A stretch of 64,000 bases of DNA from Paenibacillus lycopersici (GCF_010119935.1 NZ_CP048209.1:5311501-5375500), one strand, 5' to 3'. Counted from the stretch's first letter, positions 46,571 through 55,400 are shown. Translations and numbers: made by a program. Notes: generated by a model from the letters alone, not told the origin.

Positions 46571-46928
46571 AAGTTTTGTGGGCGAAGCCGTTGTCGGGAA
46601 TCCGACAACGAAAGCAAAACTGCTTCGTAAGCATAAGCTTAAGTTTTGTGGGCGAAGCCGTTGTCGGGAATCCGACAACAAAAGCAAAACTGCTTCGTAA
46701 GCATAAGCTTAAGTTTTGTGGGCGAAGCCGTTGTCGGGAATCCGACAACGAAAGCAAAACTGCTTCGTAAGCATAAGCTTAAGTTTTGTGGGCGAAGCCG
46801 TTGTCGGGAATCCGACAACGAAAGCAAAACAGCAAAACTGCTTCGTAAGCATAAGCTTAAGTTTTGTGGGCGAAGCCGTTGTCGGGGATGCGACACGGAG
46901 AACAAATCCGCCTCATAAGCATAAGCTT
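46571..46928. repeat. Five-copy 70-bp tandem repeat, each unit a hairpin
   Basis: Units at 46571-46640, 46641-46710, 46711-46780, 46781-46858 and 46859-46928. The first three are nearly identical at exactly 70 bp, the fourth has an 8-bp AGCAAAAC duplication, and the fifth is diverged. Each contains an outer AGTTTTG/CAAAACT and inner CGTTGTCGG-GAAT-CCGACAACG stem. There is no separate spacer, so it is not a CRISPR array. Confidence 0.9.
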
Positions 46929-46950
46929 CGTTCGGCATGACTCTTATAGC

Positions 46951-47922
46951 CTAAGCTTTCGTACGGGCTTTCCGCTCCTCGTTCCAATCCGCCAGCGCTT
47001 GCCAGAACGATTCCGGAATGGGCAGACGCAGCGCCTCCGCCGTCGAGACGATCTCGTCCTGGTCCCTCGGGCCGGTCAAATTCATCGCGATGCCATCACA
47101 GCGCAGCGGGTACTGCAGCGCCGCGGCCAGCACCGGAACGCCGTGCGCGGCGCATAGATCGTACACTTCCGCAGCCAATCCGCGCCGAACGACGGATTCC
47201 TCGTGCCCCTCCGGCACCTGCAGCGTCCGCGGGTCGGCGCCCGCCAGCAGGCCGGCCGATAGCGGGCTGCCGTTGACGATGCCGGCATTCCGCTCGGCGG
47301 CAAGCCGAATCAACGGCCCCGCGCTCTGATCGATCGGCGTATAGTCCGAATAGGTCAGCACCGAATCGACGTGCCCGTTCGCGACGGCCTCCGCCAACAG
47401 ATCGAGCGGACGCGTGCCGAGGCCGATGTAACGGATTTTCCCTGCGCTCCTCGCCTCCCGCAGCGCTTCGAGCGCGCCGCCCTCGCCTAACGCTTGGCCG
47501 AGCGTATAGACGTCGTGAATTTGCAGCAAGTCGATATAATCCGTCCGGAATCTGCGCAAGCTCTCGTCCACGCTGCCGGCGACGAAAGCCTTCGCCTCCG
47601 ATGGCGAAAGCTCCTTCGGGATAGGCGATTTCGTCGCGATAAAGACCGAAGAACGTCGTTCGGGATAGGCGCAGAGAAAGCTGCCGACGACGAATTCGCT
47701 TTCGCCGTACGCGGCCGACGTATCGTAATAGCGGAAGCCGAGGTCAAAAGCCCTCTCGAGAACGGCCCGATCCTTCCTCAGCTTATCGGGGCCGATACCA
47801 TCGCGTCCAAGCCAGGCGCAGCCGATGCCATAAGCGCATTCGCCGCTGCCGGCTCGCATGCGGAAACCGCGCGCTTCCTCGATAAACGGCTTCATTCCTG
47901 CAGGTTCGAACATAGACAACAC
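46951..47922 (-). CDS. Aldo-keto reductase family protein
   Basis: The 323-residue TIM-barrel protein carries 'DLGFRYYDTSAAYGESE' with the catalytic Tyr, 'VFIATKSPIPKE', 'RFRTDYIDLLQIHD' and 'KIRYIGLGTRPLD'. It probably uses NADPH to reduce a sugar or aldehyde, or oxidises the corresponding alcohol. GTG 47922 is chosen because AGGAGG lies six bases upstream; ATG 47913 is an alternative. It is followed by the tandem hairpin array and then the two Gfo/Idh genes in the same direction. Confidence 0.85.
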   Translation of the reverse strand: MLSMFEPAGMKPFIEEARGFRMRAGSGECAYGIGCAWLGRDGIGPDKLRKDRAVLERAFDLGFRYYDTSAAYGESEFVVGSFLCAYPERRSSVFIATKSPIPKELSPSEAKAFVAGSVDESLRRFRTDYIDLLQIHDVYTLGQALGEGGALEALREARSAGKIRYIGLGTRPLDLLAEAVANGHVDSVLTYSDYTPIDQSAGPLIRLAAERNAGIVNGSPLSAGLLAGADPRTLQVPEGHEESVVRRGLAAEVYDLCAAHGVPVLAAALQYPLRCDGIAMNLTGPRDQDEIVSTAEALRLPIPESFWQALADWNEERKARTKA

Positions 47923-48072
47923 GTTCCACCTCCTCTTTTCAGACGAAGCTGCGGATCCGGGAGCAGCAGCGGTCGCCTGCGGTCGTTGGCGCCGGATTTT
48001 CCAACGCTTCTTCGTTATTCGCACTCATGCGGGGATTCTCCTTCCCGCCCAAGCATTAAAATCGCCGCGCAA

Positions 48073-48357
48073 ATCAGTAGATTTGCAAAGAATCACACAC
48101 GCCTGCTGCGGAATAGCAAAAAGTCGAAAAGTTGCATTCGGACAACCTTCCAAAATTCATCGCCGCAGGCCGGCAAAAATGCCAGGAAAATTGCTGATCG
48201 GGCAACTTTACCACCTCGACCTCCCGAAAAGCTGCCCAAGGGCAGGAATCCCGGCGCTCAACTGGCCCCGGCCCAGCAGATTGGCAAAGATCCTTCACAC
48301 TACATTTCCAAGCGGGGAGCTCTCCTTTCGTCGGCGTTCGTGCAATCACACCTTAGG
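48073..48357 (+). repeat. Dispersed ~280-bp intergenic repeat, copy 2
   Basis: Same element as 40219-40494, here between the divergent aldo-keto reductase and exonuclease genes. Shared landmarks include TTGCAAAGAATC, GAAAAGTTGCATTCGGACA, CTGGCCCCGGCCCAGCAG and TTTCGTCGGCGTTCGTGCA. The middle hairpin is degraded in this copy. Confidence 0.85.
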
Positions 48358-48472
48358 AACCGCCCCGCATGTATGCCATGTAAATGCAATCATCCTAGCA
48401 ATTTCGTTGCGATCCGGGCCCGACCTATTCTATGATAGACGTATCTTACGATAGAACAGGATGGATCTCGCA

Positions 48473-49375
48473 ATGAACGAGAACAAAATATTGATCGTCG
48501 ACGGCATGGCGCTGCTCTTCCGGGCGTATTTCGCACAGTCGTACGACGCCCGCAGAATGGCGGACGGCACGCCGACGAACGCCGTTTACGGCTTCCTGCA
48601 ATACTTGTTCGACGCCGTCGGCCGCTTCGAGCCGACGCATGTATTGTGCTGCTGGGATCTGGGCAGCAAAACCTTCCGCACCGAAATCTACGACAGCTAC
48701 AAGGCGAACCGGCCGGAAGCGCCGGCAGATCTCATCCCGCAATTCACGCTCGTGAAAGACGTCGTCGCCGCGCTAGGCATTCCGAATCTCGGCCTGGAAG
48801 GCTACGAGGCCGACGATTGCATCGGCACGCTGTCGACGAAGCTGAGCGGACTCGGCCATGTCTACGTGCTTACGGGAGACCAGGATATGCTGCAGCTCGT
48901 AACGGAGAGCGTCCATGTCGTCATCATGAAGAAAGGACGCGGCAACTACGCCGTGTACGACATCGACTTCCTGCGGGAAGACAAAGGCGTGCATCCGTTC
49001 CAGATCATCGAGATGAAAGGGCTGACAGGCGATACGAGCGATAATTATCCCGGCGTCAAAGGCATCGGCGAGAAGACGGCGCTCAAGCTGCTGCAGGAGT
49101 ACGAATCGATCGACGGCATCCTGGACAATCTGGAATCGTTGTCCAAGAGCATCAAGGCGAAGATCGAATCCGACCTCGACATGCTGCACTTATCCCGCAC
49201 GCTCGCACGCATCAACATCGACGTGCCGATTCATTGCGAGCTGGACGCCTGCCAATTGGCGGTCCCCATGGAGACGGCGCAGCCGGTATTCGAACAGTAC
49301 CGGTTGACATCGCTGCTGAAGCTGATCGGCAAGCACGCCCAAGCGCCCCTTGAAATGGCGAACAGCATCCTCTAA
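48473..49375 (+). CDS. 5'-3' exonuclease (flap-nuclease family, YpcP-like)
   Basis: The 300-residue protein is the stand-alone version of the DNA polymerase I 5' nuclease: 'ILIVDGMALLFRAYF', 'GYEADDCIGTL', 'TGDQDMLQLV', 'GLTGDTSDNYPGVKGIGEKTALKLL'. The acidic cluster binds divalent metals, and the last motif is a helix-3-turn-helix. It removes RNA primers and 5' flaps. ATG 48473 with AGGATGG eight bases upstream is chosen over ATG 48461, which lies inside that ribosome site. Confidence 0.92.
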   Translation: MNENKILIVDGMALLFRAYFAQSYDARRMADGTPTNAVYGFLQYLFDAVGRFEPTHVLCCWDLGSKTFRTEIYDSYKANRPEAPADLIPQFTLVKDVVAALGIPNLGLEGYEADDCIGTLSTKLSGLGHVYVLTGDQDMLQLVTESVHVVIMKKGRGNYAVYDIDFLREDKGVHPFQIIEMKGLTGDTSDNYPGVKGIGEKTALKLLQEYESIDGILDNLESLSKSIKAKIESDLDMLHLSRTLARINIDVPIHCELDACQLAVPMETAQPVFEQYRLTSLLKLIGKHAQAPLEMANSIL

Positions 49376-49424
49376 GCGTGATTGCGTCGCATTCGCAAGC
49401 GCACTCCTGCTCTCTTATCATGAC

Positions 49425-49469
49425 AAAAGGGACATCGGCCAGCACCCAGCTGCGTCGATGTCCCTTTCT
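49425..49469. terminator. Terminator between convergent genes
   Basis: AAAGGGACATCG and CGATGTCCCTTT close a 19-base loop and are followed by CTTATT on the plus strand and TTTTGTC on the minus strand. It likely ends both the exonuclease and aminotransferase transcripts. Confidence 0.8.
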
Positions 49470-49506
49470 TATTGCAACTATAATTTCAGCCCTCGTGCAG
49501 CAGGCA

Positions 49507-50712
49507 TCAGCACTCGCCGCGAATGAATGCGCCGATACGCAGCGCGGCTTCCCGCAGACGGTCTTCATGCTCCACGAGAGCGATGCGGACATAGCCTTTT
49601 CCTTCGGCGCCGAACGCGTCGCCGGGGATGACCGCGACGCCCGCCCTTTCGAGCATTTCCCGGGAAATTCGACGCGCGTCCCAAGGCTCAGACAGCTGCC
49701 GATGCATCGGCGGCAGCTTCGCCCACAGGAACATTGTCGCTTTCGGGCGCGCGATGTCCCAGCCTTGCGCTGACAACGCTTCTACCAGCACGTCCCGGCG
49801 GCGTTCGTACATGTCCCCGACTTTCCTTCCGGCTCCTGCTATATCCAGATCCAGCGCGACGATGCCCGCTTCCTGCACGGGAAGAAAAACCCCGTAGTCG
49901 ATGTTGGCTTTCAGCTCGCGCATCGCCGCTACCGCTTCGCGGTTCCCCGCCAGGAAGCCGATGCGGCAGCCGGCCATGTTGAAGCTCTTGGACAGCGAAT
50001 GGAATTCGACCGCCGTCTCGATCGCGCCTTCGACTTCCAGAATGCTCGGAGGCCGGTAACCGTCGAATGCCATCTCCGAGTAGGCCAAATCATGCACGAT
50101 CAGGACGCCGCGCGCTTTGGCCGTCTCGACGGCATGGCGGAAGAAGGCCAGATCCGCAACGGCCGAGACCGGGTTGCTCGGATAGTTGAGCAGCATGAAT
50201 TTCGTCCGCTGCCAGACGTCGTCCGGGATCGCGCCGAAATCGGGCATATAGCCGTTCTCGGCCCGAAGCGGCATCAGATACGGTTCAATGCCCGCAAGCG
50301 CCAAGCCTGCCGCGTACACCGGATAACCCGGATCGGGCAGCAGCGCGATGTCGCCGGGATTGCACAAGGCGAGCGCCAAGTGGCCGAGTCCGTCCTGCGA
50401 GCCCATCAGCGAGACCAGCTCCTGCTCGGGATCGACGGTAATGCCGAACCGGAACGCCAGCCATTCGGCCGCTTTCGCGAGGAAGGCCGCCGTCCCTTTC
50501 GAGCCGGGATAGCCATAAGCGTCATCGCGCAGCGCCGCTTGGCTCAGCGCGTCCCGGATCGCGGCCGAAGGCGGCAGGTCGGGGCTGCCGATGCTTAAAT
50601 CGATGACGTCCAGGCCGCGGCCGATCGCGGTCCGCTTCCATGCGGCAACCTCGGCAAAGATCGACGACCCGAGCCGCGACAGCCGGTCCGCCCGCCATGT
50701 TTTCGTAGTCAA
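49507..50712 (-). CDS. Class I/II aminotransferase
   Basis: The 401-residue PLP enzyme shows 'DLSIGSPDLPPSAAIRDAL', 'LPDPGYPVYAAGLALAG', 'MLLNYPSNPVSAVADL', 'VHDLAYSEMAFDG' and the PLP lysine in 'EFHSLSKSFNMAGCRIGFLAG'. The profile is of the LL-diaminopimelate-aminotransferase-like group, but substrate is unassigned. The first codon is TTG (50712) with GGGAGG eight bases upstream. Confidence 0.85.
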   Translation of the reverse strand: MTTKTWRADRLSRLGSSIFAEVAAWKRTAIGRGLDVIDLSIGSPDLPPSAAIRDALSQAALRDDAYGYPGSKGTAAFLAKAAEWLAFRFGITVDPEQELVSLMGSQDGLGHLALALCNPGDIALLPDPGYPVYAAGLALAGIEPYLMPLRAENGYMPDFGAIPDDVWQRTKFMLLNYPSNPVSAVADLAFFRHAVETAKARGVLIVHDLAYSEMAFDGYRPPSILEVEGAIETAVEFHSLSKSFNMAGCRIGFLAGNREAVAAMRELKANIDYGVFLPVQEAGIVALDLDIAGAGRKVGDMYERRRDVLVEALSAQGWDIARPKATMFLWAKLPPMHRQLSEPWDARRISREMLERAGVAVIPGDAFGAEGKGYVRIALVEHEDRLREAALRIGAFIRGEC

Positions 50713-50734
50713 ACGCTCGTCCTCCCCGTCTCCG

Positions 50735-51094
50735 TCAACCCCAAATGCGGTCGAAATCTTCGTCCTTGAATCCGACCGTGACGACGGTGCCGTCCGTGAC
50801 GATCGGACGCTTGATCAGCCGCCCGTTGGAGGCGAGCAAAGCGATCTTCTCGCTGTCCGTCATGCCGGGGAGCTTGTCCTTCAGTCCCATTTCCTTGTAC
50901 GCCTCGCCGGACGTATTGAAGAATTTCTTCACATCCAGGCCGCTTTTCTTGACAAGATCGGCCAGCACGTCCGCGGACGGCGCCGACTCGAATACGTTAT
51001 GCTTCTCCAGCTCATGCCCTTTGCTCTCCAGCGATTTGATCGCCATGCGGCAAGTACCGCATTTGGGATATTCATAGATCGTTAATTTCTTCAT
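50735..51094 (-). CDS. ArsC/Spx-family thioredoxin-fold protein
   Basis: The 119-residue protein begins 'LTIYEYPKCGTCRMAIKSLES' with a CxxC motif, then 'VKKFFNTSGEAYKE' and 'RLIKRPIVTDG', the arsenate reductase/Spx fold. It resembles B. subtilis YusI. The CxxC could act as a redox switch, and the RNA-polymerase-binding role of Spx is not implied. It is 22 bases upstream of the aminotransferase gene and probably in the same transcript. Confidence 0.88.
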   Translation of the reverse strand: MKKLTIYEYPKCGTCRMAIKSLESKGHELEKHNVFESAPSADVLADLVKKSGLDVKKFFNTSGEAYKEMGLKDKLPGMTDSEKIALLASNGRLIKRPIVTDGTVVTVGFKDEDFDRIWG

Positions 51095-51209
51095 CGTGAC
51101 GTAATCTCCAATCGTAGCAACCTATCGAATTGCTTTTCTATTGTGCATTGAAACGCCATGGTGAAAGCGACCGGTTTGAAGCCGTTGCAGCCGCCGCGCG
51201 CAGCATCAG

Positions 51210-52322
51210 TTAGAGCTTCAGCATCTCGGCTTCCAGCCGCCGGAGATCGTCCGGCAGCGACGCTTCGAAGGACATCCGCTCCCGCGTGATGGGATGCGTG
51301 AACGACAGCTTCGCCGCATGCAGCGCCTGCCGGTCGACAGCCGCTTCCAGCACGTCCGCGACACGCGGCTTCGCGGACGCAGAACGGGCTGCGGCGTCAT
51401 GCCCGCTCTGTATGCCGCGCTCGCGCTCAGGGTCCAGCTTGTATGGCCCGCCGCGCCCGCCCGCTTCATCCTTACCGCTCTGCCTGTCCAGTCCGTTCTC
51501 TCCATCCGGCTCGCTCCGCCCGTTCGCCGCACCGCTGCCCGCGTAGCCGTACAGCTTGTCCCCGACGAGCGGGCAGCCGACATGCTTCATATGGACGCGA
51601 ATCTGATGCGTCCGTCCCGTCTCCAGCTTCAAGCTCACTTTGGCGGCAGCCCCGCCGCCATAGATGTCTTCCACCTCATAGTGCGTCATCGACGGATAAC
51701 CGTCCGGCGTAACGACGCGCAGATGCGGATTCTCCTTGTCGCGGTCGATCGGCTCGTCGACGGTCGCCGCGGCCGCCGGCGGAGCGCCGTAGACGTACGC
51801 GCGGTACCGCTTGTCCACTTCCCCGTTCTGCAGCTGCTCCGACAGCTGCTGATGGACGTAAGCCGTCTTCGCGATCGCGACAAGCCCCGACGTCTCCTCG
51901 TCGAGCCTGTGGATCGGCCTGAACCGCACCCGCTCCCCGCGCGACTTCCAATAATGGACGACGCCGTTGGCCAGCGTGCCCGTGTAATGGCCGTGCGTCG
52001 GATGGACGATAAGACCCGGCGGTTTGTTCACGATGAGCACGTCCGCGTCCTCGAAGACGATATCGAGCGCCATCGGCTCCGGCAAAATATCGTCGGACTC
52101 CTCCTGTTCCATCCGCAGCTCCAGCACGTCTCCCGCTTCCACGCGGTCGTTCGTGTAGACGCGCTCGCCGTTCGCCGTAATGCCAAGCTCCGTCAGCTTC
52201 AGACGCGACAGCAGCTTGCGAGAGACGCCGAGTCGCCGCTCCAGGACGGTGCGCACCATCTTGCCGGCGTCTTCTTCGCCCACGCGCACCGTCAGCGGCG
52301 GATAATATAACGTCTCGCTCAT
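51210..52322 (-). CDS. RluA-family pseudouridine synthase with inserted linker
   Basis: The 370-residue protein has an N-terminal S4-like domain ('MVRTVLERRLGVSRKLLSRLKLTELGITANGERVYTNDRVEAGDVLEL') and a catalytic domain with 'RPIHRLDEETSGLVAIAKT' (catalytic Asp), 'YRAYVYG' and 'LKLETGRTHQIRVHMKHVGCPLVGDKLYG'. An unusual low-complexity insertion of about 70 residues lies between GDKLYG and 'DRQALHAAKLSFTHPIT'. It modifies uridines in rRNA or tRNA. ATG 52322 overlaps the adenosyltransferase stop by four bases (ATGA), so translation is coupled. Confidence 0.88.
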   Translation of the reverse strand: MSETLYYPPLTVRVGEEDAGKMVRTVLERRLGVSRKLLSRLKLTELGITANGERVYTNDRVEAGDVLELRMEQEESDDILPEPMALDIVFEDADVLIVNKPPGLIVHPTHGHYTGTLANGVVHYWKSRGERVRFRPIHRLDEETSGLVAIAKTAYVHQQLSEQLQNGEVDKRYRAYVYGAPPAAAATVDEPIDRDKENPHLRVVTPDGYPSMTHYEVEDIYGGGAAAKVSLKLETGRTHQIRVHMKHVGCPLVGDKLYGYAGSGAANGRSEPDGENGLDRQSGKDEAGGRGGPYKLDPERERGIQSGHDAAARSASAKPRVADVLEAAVDRQALHAAKLSFTHPITRERMSFEASLPDDLRRLEAEMLKL

Positions 52323-52894
52323 GATTCGCTTGCGCGGAACACGTCCGCGCTGCGGATATACGCGGTATCCTCCACGCCGAGCTTCGCGTTCGCGGCCCGC
52401 GCCGCCGCGAAGAAGTAGTCGGACAGTCGGTTCAGGTACATCATCACTGGAGCCGGCACCTCGACTTCCGCGCTCAGCGTTACGGCGCGCCGTTCGGCCC
52501 GGCGGCCGACCGTCCGGCAGACGTGAAGCAGCGCCGACGCCTCGCTTCCTCCCGGCAGGATAAACCTGGTGATGGGCGGCGCAGCCGCCGTATGCGCATC
52601 GATCCAGCCCTCCAGCCGGACGCTCGCTTCCTCCGTCAGCTTGAGCTCCCGCCCCTTCGGATCGCGGAACGCCAAGTCCGATCCGCAGTCGAACAGCTCC
52701 TGCTGAATCTCCAGCAGCTCCGCGACCAGTCCATCCAGCTGCCCGGTTGCCGCCGCGACGGCCGCCGCCTGACCGACGAAGCAATTCAGCTCGTCGATCG
52801 TGCCGTAGGCTTCCACGCGGCTGTCGTCCTTGCGGACGCGCCCGCCCTTCACGGACGTTTGTCCTTCGTCTCCCGTTCGCGTATACAGTTTCAT
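52319..52894 (-). CDS. PduO-type cob(I)alamin adenosyltransferase
   Basis: The 191-residue protein shows the family start 'LYTRTGDEGQTSVKGGRVRKDDSRVEAYGTIDELN', then 'FILPGGSEASALLHVCRTVGRRAERRAVTL' and 'YLNRLSDYFFAAAR'. It transfers the 5'-deoxyadenosyl group of ATP to cob(I)alamin. AAGGAGAG precedes ATG 52894. No B12-dependent enzyme is adjacent. Confidence 0.92.
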   Translation of the reverse strand: MKLYTRTGDEGQTSVKGGRVRKDDSRVEAYGTIDELNCFVGQAAAVAAATGQLDGLVAELLEIQQELFDCGSDLAFRDPKGRELKLTEEASVRLEGWIDAHTAAAPPITRFILPGGSEASALLHVCRTVGRRAERRAVTLSAEVEVPAPVMMYLNRLSDYFFAAARAANAKLGVEDTAYIRSADVFRASES

Positions 52895-53012
52895 GCTCGA
52901 CTCTCCTTTAAGCGCGGCCCATGGCCGCCGATTCGTTACCTTCCACTATAGCACAATTCGTCCCGTTCGGGCTTGCCGCCGCAGGCGCATCCCCCGTATC
53001 GGCATACACAAC

Positions 53013-53037
53013 AAAAGAAGCCCCATGGAAGGGGCCT
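53013..53037 (-). terminator. Terminator of the Spo0E-like gene
   Basis: GGCCCC/GGGGCT around TTCCAT is followed by TTCTTTTG on the minus strand, about 25 bases after the gene's stop. Confidence 0.75.
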
Positions 53038-53062
53038 CTCCTAGGCGCTTGAACGTCAACCG

Positions 53063-53281
53063 TCAGTTCAACTGCGCCGTGCCTTTATTCGTCTTGTACC
53101 GCATGTATTCATTGATCTTCGTATCGAGCAGCCGGCTGAGACCGATGACCTTCTCTGAACTGAACGTCGCTTCTTCCGCGTAGGATTGTTCCATCTTCAT
53201 GCGCAGCGCATGGATTTCGTCTTCCAACCGACGTATGGACGATGAGGATACAAGCTTAAGACCCGTTTTTGCACAAGTCAT
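53063..53281 (-). CDS. Spo0E-family aspartyl-phosphate phosphatase
   Basis: The 72-residue helical-hairpin protein contains 'RRLEDEIHALRMKMEQ' and the family signature S-x2-LD in 'GLSRLLDTKINEYMRY'. Such proteins dephosphorylate Spo0A-P or other response regulators to delay sporulation. ATG 53281 has AGGAGGG seven bases upstream; earlier in-frame ATGs overlap that site. The gene is monocistronic with a terminator downstream. Confidence 0.85.
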   Translation of the reverse strand: MTCAKTGLKLVSSSSIRRLEDEIHALRMKMEQSYAEEATFSSEKVIGLSRLLDTKINEYMRYKTNKGTAQLN

Positions 53282-53403
53282 TGCCATCCCTCCTGTCATC
53301 AATGAACGCAACCCAACGACGCTTGTGCAGAGCGACGGCTAAAGATTTTATAAAGATTTACAACAAATTATAACAAAGACTGACAGTATTGACTATCGCT
53401 ATT

Positions 53404-54615
53404 TTACTCTCCCTTTATTTTCCTAACGTATTGGCCCATGCGCTCGATCGCTTCCGTCAGCTGGCTGACCGAAGTCGCGTACGAACAGCGGAGATGGCCT
53501 TCGCCGCCAAGGCCGAATACGTCGCCCGGCACGGCTGCGACCTTCTGCTCGGTGAGCAGCCCCGTCGCGAACTCCTCGGACGTCATTCCGAGTCCGGCGA
53601 TGGACGGGAACGCATAGAAAGCGCCCTGCGGCTCGTGGCATTCCAGGCCGATGTCGCGAAAGCCCTTCACGACCAGCCTGCGGCGCTGGTTATACGATTC
53701 CACCATGCGGTCCTTCTCCTCCATGCCGTTGCGAAGCGCTTCAAGCGCCGCGACCTGCGCCATGTTGGAGGCGCACATCACCGTGTACTGATGGATCTTC
53801 AGCATGGCCGCAATGAGCTCCGGATGACCGCAGGCATAGCCGAGCCGCCAGCCCGTCATCGCGAAGGATTTGGAGAAGCCGCTGACGAGGATCGTGCGGT
53901 CCTTCATGCCGGGCAGCGCCGCGAAGCTGACATGCTTCGTGCCGTAAGTCAGCTCGGCGTAGATCTCGTCGGAGATGACGATCAGATCGTTCTCTTCCAC
54001 CACTTTGGCGATCGGCAGCCAATCCTCGTACGTCATGATGCCGCCGGTCGGATTGCTCGGATAGCACAGGATGAGCAGCTTGGAGCGAGGCGTGATCGCC
54101 GCTTGGAGCGACTCCGCCGTCAGCTTGAACGAATCCTTCGCGTACGTCTCGATGCCGACAGGAACGCCGCCGCTGATCGACGTGATCGGCGAATAGGAAA
54201 TGTAGCACGGCTCCGGCACGAGAATCTCGTCCCCGGGAGCGATGAGCGCCCGCAGCGCCAGATCGATCGCTTCGCTGCCGCCGACCGTGACCAGCACTTC
54301 CTTGGCCGGATCGTACGTTACTTTGAACTCGTTGTGCAGGTAATAGGCGATCTCCTCGCGCAGTTCGGGCGTGCCCGCATTGGACGTATACTGCGTCTTG
54401 CCCATCTCGAGCGCATATACGCAAGCTTCGCGCACATGCCAAGGCGTGACGAAATCGGGCTCGCCGACGCCAAGCGTAATGATGTCCTTGCGGCCGGCAG
54501 CCAAATCGAAGAACCGCCGGATGCCGGACGGTTTTATGGCTCTGACTTGAGGCGCCAAGTAGTCCGCCATCGATGCTCGCTTCGAAGCGCTTCGTTGTTG
54601 CTCATCGATAATCAT
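53404..54615 (-). CDS. alaT: Alanine-type aminotransferase, AlaT-like
   Basis: The 403-residue fold-type-I enzyme shows 'DIITLGVGEPDFVTPWHVREA', 'YTSNAGTPELREEIA', 'LCYPSNPTGGIM', 'VISDEIYAEL' and the PLP lysine in 'VSGFSKSFAMTGWRLGYACG'. The order Lrp-type regulator then aminotransferase, 14 bases apart, matches B. subtilis alaR-alaT (yugG-yugH), which makes alanine from pyruvate. The gene symbol is assigned by that synteny plus family resemblance. Confidence 0.85.
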   Translation of the reverse strand: MIIDEQQRSASKRASMADYLAPQVRAIKPSGIRRFFDLAAGRKDIITLGVGEPDFVTPWHVREACVYALEMGKTQYTSNAGTPELREEIAYYLHNEFKVTYDPAKEVLVTVGGSEAIDLALRALIAPGDEILVPEPCYISYSPITSISGGVPVGIETYAKDSFKLTAESLQAAITPRSKLLILCYPSNPTGGIMTYEDWLPIAKVVEENDLIVISDEIYAELTYGTKHVSFAALPGMKDRTILVSGFSKSFAMTGWRLGYACGHPELIAAMLKIHQYTVMCASNMAQVAALEALRNGMEEKDRMVESYNQRRRLVVKGFRDIGLECHEPQGAFYAFPSIAGLGMTSEEFATGLLTEQKVAAVPGDVFGLGGEGHLRCSYATSVSQLTEAIERMGQYVRKIKGE

Positions 54616-54629
54616 AAGGCATGCACCCC

Positions 54630-55121
54630 TTACGGCGAGATGAGAAGACGATGGTCATCCTCATGCTCTTCGAATATAATGCCGTCTTGCTTGTATTTCT
54701 TAAGAACAAAGAAGGTCTTCGTGGAAAGCACGGCATCGATCGGGGACAGCTTGTTGGACACGAAGGACGCCACGTCCTTCAGCGTCTTGCCTTGCACCTC
54801 GACGAGCAGGTCGTACGCGCCGGACATCAAATAAACCGATTTTACTTCCGGGTATAAATAGATCCGTTCCGCGATGCCTTCGAATCCGCGGCCGCGTTCC
54901 GGCGTAATTTGTACTTCGATGAGTGCGGTAACCTTATCGTCTTCAACCTTGCTCCAATTGACAACGGTCGCATATTTGACGATGATATGATCCTGCTCCA
55001 TCTCCGCAATCGCCTGCTTCACGTCCTCCAGCGGCGCGTCGATCATCGTCGCGATCAGATCCGCAGTGCGTCTTGCATCTTCCTTCAGCAGCTCAAGTAT
55101 TTGCATTTTCCGTCCGTCCAT
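54630..55121 (-). CDS. alaR: Lrp/AsnC-family regulator, AlaR-like
   Basis: The 163-residue protein has an N-terminal helix-turn-helix ('MDGRKMQILELLKEDARRTADLIATMIDAPLEDVKQAIAEMEQDHIIVKY') and a C-terminal RAM effector domain ('VEDDKVTALIEVQITPERGRGFEGIAERIYLYPEVKSVYLMSGAYDLLVEV'). It is first gene of the pair with the aminotransferase. In B. subtilis AlaR activates the operon and alanine modulates it. ATG 55121 has AGGAGG seven bases upstream; a TTG six bases before is an alternative. Confidence 0.88.
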   Translation of the reverse strand: MDGRKMQILELLKEDARRTADLIATMIDAPLEDVKQAIAEMEQDHIIVKYATVVNWSKVEDDKVTALIEVQITPERGRGFEGIAERIYLYPEVKSVYLMSGAYDLLVEVQGKTLKDVASFVSNKLSPIDAVLSTKTFFVLKKYKQDGIIFEEHEDDHRLLISP

Positions 55122-55179
55122 CGCCAAACCTCCTGATCATAACTATAAAAACTATATTACAACGAATCCAAGCTTCCTG

Positions 55180-55400
55180 CAAAGCAGAAAGCGTTCCGGC
55201 TCGCCCAAGGCGAGAGGGCCGTTGCCATCATTATGGCGGCAGTGCGTTTCATTCCGGAGAAATTTAAGCCTCAGCCTAAAAAAAGGAACTTTCGGCGCTT
55301 ATGTTTCAAGGTGAAACGCCTATCGCCATCATTGTGGCGGCACAAAGTGTCGAAAAAGTCCAACGGACTTTTCGGTACTTTATTATTATTTAGCGATACC
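55180..55400. repeat. Short direct-repeat region upstream of alaR
   Basis: No gene is evident. The motif GCCATCATTrTGGCGGCA occurs twice (about 55222 and 55327). A hairpin AAAAGTCCAACGGACTTTT follows near 55348. The stretch is a repeat-rich, probably non-coding prelude to the ~178-bp element at 55478. Confidence 0.5.

Noticed and set aside
46571-46928. Possible CRISPR array
   Set aside because: The units are contiguous and nearly identical with no variable spacers, and no cas gene is in the window.
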